Source of the DNA: Macquaria australasica
Lineage: Eukaryota > Chordata > Actinopteri > Centrarchiformes > Percichthyidae
Reading direction: 5' to 3'
NCBI GenBank assembly: GCA_005408345.1
Contig: SEMN01000064.1
Coordinates: forward strand, 744,001-808,000
Length of the DNA stretch: 64,000 nucleotides
The translations under genes were made by a program, and so were the position numbers. The notes under the pieces are model-generated. The model was not told the origin of the DNA. It did no database searches and was given only the letters and a program-made list of their open reading frames with translations. Below are positions 26,681 to 37,800 of this stretch, in pieces. The number at the start of each line of letters is the position of its first letter. Within the stretch, counting starts at the first letter, position 1.

Positions 26681-28740
26681 AGGGCTGGAGGGTTTGGTGA
26701 TAATTCAGCTGTAAATGAATAACAGCAGGAAGAGATGGTGCAGATGATCAGTGATTTTCCTCCTCTGAAGAAAGTGATGATAAGGTTCCACAGAGTTAAG
26801 TAAGTTACCACACGACCCTTTACTGCACAGACACACATTATTACTGGCTGATCACCAACCAGCTTTTTCCAGCTGAATTTCCGCCACACATGTGTCCATA
26901 GAGAAAGTGATAAAAGAAAGCCAGCAAGGTGAAAGGGATGCCAGTTGTACATCTGTGAAACCTATAAGTACCTTGTCTGTGAAATGTTAACAATTCATTG
27001 TCAGTAAAATACATTAGCTCGCAGACAGTAGGGGCAAACCCGGAAAAGACTGAAGCTTTCCAGACTCCTTCTCCAAACTTCACCTCCGCCTACCTTCAGG
27101 GAATAACCACTTCAGGTAATTTAATTAGCTGGAGAAATGACCACCAGCTCCATGTTCATGTGATTACAAAGGGTTTTAAGAGATAGACTCGACTCCGTGT
27201 CAAGTGTTTGCCCCACGAAATCAAATGTTGCATGTAATTTCGGTAATAGACTGAACTGTGTTTTACCTTCCGGAGATATGATCGTCCCCAGTCAGAATCA
27301 AGTCGGAGAGCAAGACTGGAAGTAATAAGAGCTTTAACCTTGCTTAGATCATGCCGACAAAACCTCTCTCATCTGTCTGTGCGGTTCAGAAGCTGATCTC
27401 TATGATTTGTAAATACAGATACAAAATATCCTAATTTGTTTCCCTTTATCTGCTTTTCAATCGGTCTTATAAGACAAAACAACTCAATAGAAACTTAAAA
27501 AGAAACCAAGATATGATACTTTGACTTGATTAACACTTGGACACAAATTTCTTAAAACCCTTTGAAGGGCTTTCAAATGGAGGTTAAGGTGAAATGAGTA
27601 CCTTTAAGGGATTACACATCTGAATTTGATCCTGAGCAGACAAAAGGCTCTGAATGTTAATTATGCTCCTTCCTCTGATGTTACATAAAGATTCAGGTGT
27701 CTAACTCATGAATTTAAGGTGTATTTAAGGGACTCAAACTCTTACCATGCAAAGAAAGATACGACCGAGGCTTTAAATTTAGCATTTTACAGGAGGTGTG
27801 TGGATGAAACAGCATTTTAGGCTTTTTAAGGGATGTTTTTGTAGCGTAGCCCCTCCTGCTGTAGTGTGTGAAAGTAAGAAATAGGATGACACAACTATTT
27901 TCTTTGTTGTAAAACCACTTTCACAGGCTTCAAGTTTGCTCACTACGGCTGCCAGTTTCATTCCAGACGGTTCAAAAAACCGTTACAAACCACACGCCAT
28001 CACAATGTGATTTTTATTGTTTTCTTTGTCAGGTCATTTCATTCACTATCATCCTCCTGTGGTCTCGATGACTCAACACTAAAGTTGATCAACTTTAACA
28101 GGAAACAGAGACCGGCCTGAGATGCTCTGCAATGCTGAGCCTCGTGCAAAACGTCTTTACCTTTCTCATCCACGTTTGTTTCAGTGCGCAGGGTGACAAA
28201 TTGTGCTCAGCAAAAAAGTCTGACTGCAAAAAAACCAAAGACACACACAGCTTCAAAGAGAATTAGAGGAGCATTAACCCATAAAACGATACCCAGAAGT
28301 GAGTGATTTCCCAAACTGCAGGGCATGAGCAGTAGCGAGATGTATCGCAGACAGGCCGTCTCTGAGTGTCCCGGCAGCGGCGGGATGGTATGAATGATGC
28401 ATGGCTTTACCACTTCCCAAGGCGCACTGCTATATGAGGTGGCTGAGTAACTGAACAGACACATAGTGCACAGCGACTTGGAGAAAACTCAGAAAGCAGA
28501 AAACCATGAGAGACATGCCAATCTGCAGCAACTCTGATACACAGAAGCCCAGTTATTGTTTCAGAAAGCAAAAGGGAGTAGCAATTTTACACACAGCTAA
28601 CGTTTGTGTGTGTGCACATCCAGTCTGTGGGTGTATGAGTGGCAGCAAACATGCATGCTCAAAGGCACATTAACAACGTCAGTGTCAGCTGTAGGAGAGG
28701 GTGTGTTCCTCTAACCATAAACCACAGAACACACATTTAC

Positions 28741-28768
28741 ATACACACACACACACACACACACATAC
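28741..28768. repeat. (AC)n microsatellite upstream of the Ig receptor gene
   Basis: An AC dinucleotide run that ends about 70 bases before the start codon at 28837. Confidence 0.95.
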
Positions 28769-28836
28769 ACTTTAAATACCCTTACGCCTTACATACAGCC
28801 AGTTGATCCAACTCTATTTCACTCAATGACACCATC
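28769..28836 (+). promoter_or_regulatory. Possible core promoter and 5' UTR of the Ig receptor gene
   Basis: A TTTAAATA sequence at 28771 lies about 65 bases before the ATG and could act as a TATA-like box. No initiator or transcript evidence is available, and an upstream non-coding exon is equally possible. The start codon context is caccatcATGG. Confidence 0.25.
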
Positions 28837-31800
28837 ATGGGATGCTCAGGGCTGTTGATTTTGGGTCTTGTCCTAAATGTTGCTCACTGCTTGGAAATTC
28901 TGGGTAAGTCTGCAGGGTTACAATCCGTCTGTGACTGTCAGCTGTTTATGGGCTTATTTTACTGGCCCTTAAGGTCTTGTTTAACCCGTGGCATTTACAC
29001 TAAACAGCACTGCTATGGTTTCCCTAACTGATTAGTCCAATTATAAATGCACACAAGCAATAAAGCCATATGCTGGATGCATCTTGAAGGCACTAAATAA
29101 TAACTATTTCTGCAATATATTGCTGATGGCATGTTGGTATTGTCCCTCTGGCAGTCGGTTCATTATTATTGATCAGTGGTGGCACCTAAAACCACATTTG
29201 TTTCTTTACAGCCTTTTAAAGTTAATATATGAGGCTTGTTAAGGTTTTTTTCTTTGTGTAAGGGGAAAACCCTCTGCAGGCTACACTTATTTACAGATCC
29301 TACTGTACGGTTTTAGGTTCAGTATGAAGTCTTTGTTTCTGCAGAGTCACTGGGACTTCCAGCTGGAGATGAAAGTTTAAACGTGCGAAAAAGCTCTGTT
29401 TTTTAAAGTCGAAAGTCTTATTTGTTTACCACATCCCCAGTCTGCAGAGGAAGAGTTGCTGTGTGCCACGGGTGAATGGCTGCTGTTTGGTGAGAAAAAG
29501 CAGCCCCTGAGGCTCAGGAAATATGATGCAGTGCATGAATACCTGTTTTTTTTCCCCTCAGTTATTACTTAGTTTGTATCCTTAAGGTGTGCCTTTTCCA
29601 TGCTTGGCTGACATTTATTTTGGCAATAACCTGGAAGGGCAAATGAATTATAAACCCACAAAGCATAATTGAACCTGTACAGCATATTTATTCTCTCCCT
29701 CTGTGTCCTTTCCTCTTAAAAGGCTTTGGAGGCTCTCCACATTGTTTCCATTTGCTGTGATGTATAGTAAGACCAACAGCATTTCAGCTTCAACAGTGTT
29801 TGATGCAAACAGTTTAGTTCAGACTGCAGCAGCTGGCTGTATGTTCAGTGGTTTTCCATGAAGTAACAGCAGCAAGCTGTCATTGTTTTACTCATCATGT
29901 ATCTAAAGCTGAATAGAAGTTCTTGGCTTCAACTGTGTCCTCAAGTGCACTTTGATAAAGTCAGCAGAGGAAGCACAATGAAAGGGACTTGGTATGCATT
30001 GGAGTCTGCACACTGTCCTTTCTGCAAGTGCTAAAACCTGTCAGCTTCTATTAAACGTCCCTTCCTCTGAAACCTCTCCTCATCATGGCTGATTTCTCAA
30101 GTGTGGAGGGAAGAGGTCGTCGATGTCTGAGAATGGATCAGGGCGTAACTTTTGGACTGTTTTCATTTCATTAACATAATGGAGTCCTCTATTAAATATA
30201 CACTGAAGGGGACAAGGCCACATTTGTCAAGTGTCATTGTGTGCACAAAGTCCAATTCCTGTCTTCAGCCCTTTGAGTTTTAGAGGATTACTCCATCATT
30301 AACTTTCATATCATTCTTTGGGTTGCAGCTCCATGTTTTTTAGCCATGAAGCCGCGTGGCTTTACAGATGGCAACGTTGGTCTGTCAGTGGGTCGGTCCA
30401 CCACTTTGATCCAGTTTGAAATACCTCACCAACTATTGAATGGATTGCCGTGAAATTCTGTACAGGCACTCGTGTTCCCCAGAGGGTGTATCCTAGTGAC
30501 TCTGATAATCCTGTGACTTTTCTTCTAGCACCACCAGCAGTTTCACAATTCTCCCTTATGTAGTGAAATATCGCAACACCTTTGGTGCAAAATTTTGTAC
30601 AGACATTCATGTTCCCCAGAGGATGTATTGTAATGACTTTGGTGATCCCCTAACTTTTCATTTAGCACCACCATGAGGTTGACATTTGTGGTTCCAAGGA
30701 AAATGTCTCAACAAATATTGGATGGCCATAAAATTGAGTTCAGATATATTAATGTTTCCCTCAAGATGAATTTTAAATATTTCTGGTAAATGCCCTGACT
30801 TTTCATCTAGCGCCACCATCAGGACAAAATTTTAAGCGGTAGCCTATAATATTTTCATAATTGATTTACTCTTTCAAATCTTCTTAGATATGTTTTCATT
30901 TTCAATTGCACATTTCAATCTAAGCTTTTGCATTTAATCTTTTAAGCGGGTACAGCTAATGAATGGATGTATCTTAATTCTGGGTAAAATTATCATCTGT
31001 ATGTTTATGACCAAATACCTGCAAAACTAATGACATTCCTATCAGCCTCTGCTGTACTCGTGCTAATTAGCTAATGTTAGCATGCAAATATACTAAACAA
31101 CAACATGGTCAATTTTACTTGCTGAACATCAGCAGGTTAGCATTGTCAATGTGAGCGTGTTAGCATGCTGACATTAGCATTTAGCTCAAAGCACTGCTAG
31201 CATGGCTGTAGAGTCTTAGTCTTGCTTAAAGTGATTAGTCATTTGCATGTTCTAATTAGGATAAAATGACTGAGAACCTCATAAGCACTGAGACGGTTAA
31301 TCTGCCTCATCCATCACAGTTTCACTTAACCAGTGAAAGACAATAGGATGTGCAGAAACCCCTTTGATAGGCACAACAGTGGACATCTATCAGTCTGCTG
31401 TCCGTCCTCTCAGGAAGAGGAACAATCACATTTTACCCCCTCAAGACATTTCTGCTTTGCCTGTGTTTGCAATTTTAGGCCTGTTCAGGTGAACTTATGA
31501 CCTCTCGTTGTTACTGAACATTGCATTGTTCCGTTTCTCAGGTCCAGATGGAGAGCCGATTTTTGAGATCTCACACAACATCACAGCGGTCCTGGGAGAG
31601 TATGTGTACCTGAGGTGTAGATATCTGGGCAAGGATGACATCCAGAGCGCAGAGTGGCAACGCCAGATTAACTCTAAATTTAAATACAAGCGATTGGCAG
31701 GATTTAATCTTCACAAGCCATTTCACCGCGATGACTTCTCAAAGCCAGACTCCATTACCAACCTCACGGTTAAGATGAATGTGACCAGTGTGGAAGCAGA

Positions 31801-34800
31801 GGGACAATACACCTGTGAGTTTAAATCAGAGGAAGAGTATTACTCTCACAGCGTATTCCTCACTGTTATAGGTAAGCAAAGCCAATAATGTTATTCTTTT
31901 ATTCATTCACCACTATGTGAAGAAATCATCCCGATGAGGTTGCCATAATTTAAGATAAATATTTCTAAATTTAAAAGGTCATAACTGCTGCTCCATCAGT
32001 CTGATTTTAATGATGTATCTTTGACTCACAACATGCCTACGTCATTAAATGACATGTTTACATGCTCATTAATTTGCAGCACAGCCTCATATCCAGATCC
32101 TGGTGAATGCAGAGAACATAAACGGCCTTCACTACCAGTCAGTGTCATGCTCTGCTGTCGGTGGCAGGCCTATACCTCAGATCAGCTGGTTGGTCGACGA
32201 CCTTCCTCCCTCAGATTACCCTTTTACTGTGAACGTGAGTGAGACGGTTCACTCAAACGGCACCTCCACCCTGAGCAGCGTCCTCCGCTTCCCCACCCAC
32301 CTGCAGGACGAGGACAGCGTTATCTGTGTGGTCCAACACCCGACCCTCCCAACCCCCAAACTCACCACAGCGAGGGTGGAAACGTACAGTAAGCTCACAC
32401 TCACAGCTGAGCGTGTCGTTGTGTTTGTATATCTGTGTTGCCAGGTGGTGTCATATTGTGTTGCATTACCACTCAGAGTTTTGTAATCATGCATCATGAC
32501 TCAGCATCTCACAACACAATAACTTTCTCCTGCTGATTTTTCACGCTGGCCGTTCCTTCTCACTCTGCTCCACATACACAGTGACAGACCATAAATCACA
32601 TTGCACAGTGCAAAGCATTCATGTGGGAATGCACTCTTTCACTGGCGTCGAGCATAGGGAAAACCGTAATGCAGCAACAACCCAGTAACTAATTAATAAC
32701 AACAGCATTCCACAGTGCAGCGTGTAATTTGGTGGCTGCAATTCTCCAGTTCAGTATTTTTTTTTTTTTACCAAAAAGATTTTACTCGCATATAAAACAA
32801 CAACTTTCAACTTCAACAAAGTTCTTGCACACAGCATATTTGTTCCATGGACTTTTATCAGGTAAATTTACAACATTAAAGCTGCTATAATAAATATTTT
32901 TATATGACTATGTGTATATAAAAAAAAGGGGTCGATCGCAGTGATGAGTCCATGGAGAATTATGACCTGTATCTGCAGTTTCTCTCAGCTCTACGGAGCA
33001 TTTTAGCATCTTTTCAGCTCATTGTTTTGGTTGTCCGCCCTGCACATTTTTGTTTTGGTTCACTCTTACCAGCATTGTTTTCAGCCACAACAGGCAGCAG
33101 TTTGCAGCGAAAAAGCTCTGATTAATCTGCTGTACGCTACCTGCTCAGCACAAAATGGCAGACAGACTAAGTTTGCGACTCGCTGGTGAACATAGTGGAG
33201 CATTTAGCAGCCTGCTGCTGTCAGACTCTACAATCAGTACAACTCCCGGTAATCTACATACGACTGTCAGTACGCAGACTGTTTGCTACTATACTTCATC
33301 TGCTGCTGTGCATTATCTTCATGCAGATATTTTATTCATGATGTTATCTACTTCATCTGTTGCTGTGCAATATTTTCATGTACATGTACATTATATATGT
33401 GCAATATTTTATCTTATCTATTTGTTCATACTTACAACTGCACTCAGTCACTTTATTATTTATTTCTGTCTGTACTGTGTACAGGACTATTTTTCTATTT
33501 ATTTTATTCTATTTCTATATAGGACACTCTTGCTGGCTGCTGTAACGCTGACAATTTCCCCGCTGTGGGACAATAAAGGCTTATCTTATCTTATCTTAAA
33601 GAGCCAGATATTTCCCATTCTGGTAGAGACCAAAGACAGAGCTTAAAGAGAGTGAATATTGGACTTACATTAATCAAATGGCCAAAAACACGACTCCAAA
33701 TGAAAGATAATGTTGCTTCATATAGTATATGCTTAATGTGTAAATAAGCAACGGTTTGCTAACAAGTTATATCAACTTTAAAGGTGACAATATTTCAATG
33801 TTGTGTTCACAACTTGTTTCTGCTGCCCCCAAGTGGCCAAAAAATAAAATAAAATCAGATAATGCAGATCGAAAATGAGCAACTATTTATATAAATTTAC
33901 TGCTTTGTTTTTTATGTAGCATAATTTGTCCTAATTTTTCCTAATTTGACACTTCAATGAATTTGCACTTGTAAATGTAACTTGAAGGCAAACACGACTC
34001 ATGCAAAACTTCACAGCAAAACTTTAGCACATACAACTCAGGCTGATTAGAAACAGCTGTTAAAAAAAGATACAAAAACCCACACAAGTTTGTTTTTGGG
34101 TCAGTTATCTCAGGAACTGGCCCAGCGATGTTCAAGTTCACACCCCACGTGTATGCTCTGGTTCCCATGGCACATGCACTGCCTCTAGCACACATAAGAC
34201 AAAATAGGTGGCCCAAACAAACCAAGTAAATACTCTTGTGTGGTGCGGCATATTGCCAATCGTTAGGACCATTTCAATTTGGTCATCAACCTTGAGATGC
34301 TCTCGTTATGCCACCATACTAAGATAGATTACATTCACGCACAAAAACAGCATCAAAACTGTTTCAAATTGTTCTTGAAATGCCCTCTAGTGGTCACAGG
34401 CTACTTATTGACTTTGAAGCATAAGAGTTCATACGAGTTAAGCTTTTCTTCTTTTTGTGGTTAATTAATTAGTTTACTTTAATGGCCTTTGCATCCACAC
34501 TTTAGGCAGTGCAAAGCGTCCAGATCCCTGCATGGATACAGTGAATGTTCTGTTACCATACGGCAGTATGAGCCAGGTCAGCCAGCTCATTTTTCCATGA
34601 TATATTCACACTCCACTGAAGTACTGCAGCTAAGGTAATTTTCTAACTGCAGTGGTTAAATCCACATATAACCGTAGGTGTTAATAGATGGAATTTTTAA
34701 AGCCAAAGTGCTTTAACTCACTTTAATCGTACATACCCTTCCCCAACACCCGAGCTATTATGAGGTGTTAGCTCACTTGTGTCTCTCATTAGGGATGGCT

Positions 34801-37800
34801 GGCTATTGTGTGTCACCACAACTTTTATGTATTTGATAATAGACTCTGATCTCTGCTGATTCCCTGTATTAAAGCCTGCGGTTCTCTCAGCTTTGGTTGG
34901 ACAGCAGCTGGGCCAGACATCTGCTCTCAGCTGCAGTCCGGCCAACAGATGAGACAGGTGATAAGCTTAAGTCAGCACTCTCCAAAACCCAAGCAGATGC
35001 CCCTAACGGCCTGTGTTTAGCTAACATTCAGCTCATCCGGCCGCGGCTTCCTATTTAACAAAAACACCCTGAGCCTTCACTTGCTATCTGACTTTTTAAT
35101 TTGCTGGAAAAAACATTAGACCTTGTGAAAGAATAACTCTTCTTGCCTTTCTTCCTGCTCTGCAGTGAGGCCAAATGTGACCATTAAAGCAGAGATGGTA
35201 CAACAAAAAGGAAGTGATTTCTGGGTGGTCTCTTGCATTTCATCTGGCGGGAGACCTGACACCGACATCTCCTTGGCTTTGAACACCGGTGAAGAACTGC
35301 AGAGAGAGAACAACACAGACTTAGGCGTACAAATGACCTCAGTCCTCCTTCCTGCAACCGTGTATGAGGGCTACAATGTCACCTGTGTGTTTGACCACCC
35401 CAAATTTACACACAAAGTGTCACGAGTCATAACACTGCCGTCTTTCTGTGAGTATTATCAGTGTTTCAAGTGTGAAAAGCTCTGCTGATGCTCATGAGGT
35501 AGAAGTTGCAGAAAACAGAGAGGTGCTTTCTATTCTGCAGATTTGTCAGGAGTTCAGTTGCTGCACTCAGAGCTGGGAAGCAACAGTGACGACTTCCAAG
35601 ACTCTGAATCTTTAGAGCTGCAGGAAGGACAGAGTGACGCTGTCATCAGCCTGCAAGTCGCCGGGAATGTGCCACATTACAATGTTACCTGCAAAAAGTA
35701 AGAAATGTTTGGTGTTGAAGGAGCACTCCATCGATTTTACACATAAAGTGCAGTTCACCTGCATAGACAGCACTAGTCAGTCTGTGAAAACAGTAACTCT
35801 TCTGTCAGAGATTTTATAAAAAATGTCATTGTCATTTCTTTTGGAGACTTACAATTTGTAACAGAAAGTCTGCATGAAGTTTGAAAGGCGTGTGCTATTA
35901 CCAGGCAGGGGAAGATGAAGAAAATATGCTATTGAGCTGCATTATGGGAAGTGTAGGGTCCAGCTTTTTTGGAGTAGAAGTCAGGATATCTTTGCCTCAG
36001 CTGCTTTGATTTTTAGCAGTATTTTTTAATCTGTCTCTTGAGAGTTTCCTAACTTTACATTAAACCTCTGGAGCAGCCCTTTAAGACAGAATGTCTTGTC
36101 TCATGTCTTGATTTCAATGTGCTGTCTCGCACCGATTTGATCAATGATCAATTTTTCTTTAATTGATTATATCCTTAGAGTCATTATTTTGTATACTGTA
36201 GAGCCTATAATGTATGTAAATGTATTTTTTCTTTTTGTTTTGTTACGAGTGTCTTTTTTCTTTTGCTCATGGAAAAAAAAAGAATAATATGGGGAAAAAA
36301 TATTCAGAAACAGGTAGCATCAGTAGTGTTTTTTTTCTCATGTACATGTAAACTGAAACAACCTACATATCCTGTGGAGGATGTGGTAACAAGTTCGGTG
36401 GCACCAAACCACAAGTGACAGACAGCAGGAACCAGATTTAGACATGTTTCCTGGCTGAAATAATCATTATTTATTATTATTCAAGATTTAACTGTAATAT
36501 TTTGATATTGGTAAACTGAAGCATGACTTTGTCTTTGTATATTTGCTTGTGTTTCCTTCTAGAGATGATGGGCCCCTGCCTGAAGGAGTGGAGCTGGTTG
36601 GCAGCAGCTTCACAGTTCAGGGTCCTGTAGGGCATCAACATGTTGGCCTGTATGAATGTTTCCTCTCCTATCACCATCTTCAAGCAACTCTGAAGTTTAA
36701 TGTCACAGTTAAACCTCAAGTAGTACAGCCTGGTAGGTGAAACTCTTTCAGTTTTTCCTCTTTCATGAACACATTTTGAATTTTCTGCATTTTCTGACTT
36801 TGAAATATTGATGTGGAACCTTCTCTCCGTGCCCTTCCTTTCAGTTCCTCCCGCTATACGAGTTGATTTGCAGACTGAAGATGGACACAGGGTGATTGAG
36901 TGCTCAGCAGCTGATGCTGTTCCTGCAGCCAACATGTCCTGGCTTCTACCAGAGGGTGTGTCTGGAGTCTCTTGGTTCAATTTCACATCTCATAATGGAA
37001 GCCACTCTGTCAGGGGAGTTTTACTCCTCCCTGCCTGCTCGCCTTGGGAGCTCACTGCAGAGTGTGTGATAAATCATCCTGCGTTTGAGGAGCCAGAGAA
37101 CAGAAGCATAACGCTCCCTCTTTGCGGTATGTTCAACAAATCAAGCGATGGATAATTTTGTCTGAGTAGCGGAGACATATTTGGCCATGCAAGCGCACCA
37201 TAGATTTCATCTTTCTCTCAAAATAAACCCCTCACTTCTTGTACTTTAACTTCTCTCCCACGCAGCTCGCCCTAACATCACCATCAGCTCCGGCACTGAG
37301 TGGAAAGACGGTGACGAGTACACAAAGGTGGACTGCTCTGTGGACAGTGTTGCCCCTGCAGCAACCATAACCTGGCATGTTGGAAACAGTGACAACAGCA
37401 TCAGTTCTCTGTCGGAGACTGAAGTCCAGGCTGATGGTTGGTTATCGGCCCGTAGCTCTGTGCGTTTCTTGTCGTCTTTGTATTCTGGTCAGGATTTGAC
37501 CTGCATGGTGGAGCACCCAAGCCTGGAGGCACCAGAAAAAAGAACAATACACATTCTTGTGCACAGTGCGTTATTTCTTTCTTTGAGATATTTCTCTCTG
37601 TGACACACACACATACTCACACAGCTGCTCATCCCCTTCCTGTCACCCCTTGTTTTCTTTTTCAGAAGTCCACCTGCTGAGTGTGTCTTTGGTGAGACAG
37701 CAGGACTCTCCCCTCTGGCTGGCAGTGTGTGTCTGCAGAGGGGAGGGTGTCGGGACAAACCTCGCCTGGGTCCTTCCCGAAAATACCAAAGACCAAACAT

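Larger units (their letters stand above)
8146..28740. other. Intergenic region without recognisable genes
   Basis: About 20 kb separate nectin3 from the Ig receptor gene. I examined the open frames on both strands. Apart from the LINE reverse-transcriptase remnant at 16630-16842, none has recognisable protein motifs or plausible splice partners. Repeats are listed separately. The rest is AT-rich sequence in which I see nothing. Regulatory elements for either neighbour could be present, but I cannot identify them by eye. Confidence 0.7.

Noticed and set aside
33155..33646. A 163-codon frame in the Ig receptor intron
   Set aside because: It lies wholly within the nested transposon sequence and the LINE 3' end, and has low-complexity hydrophobic content.
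36477..36986. A 169-codon minus-strand frame
   Set aside because: It is antisense to two well-supported Ig exons (36563-36732 and 36845-37126).
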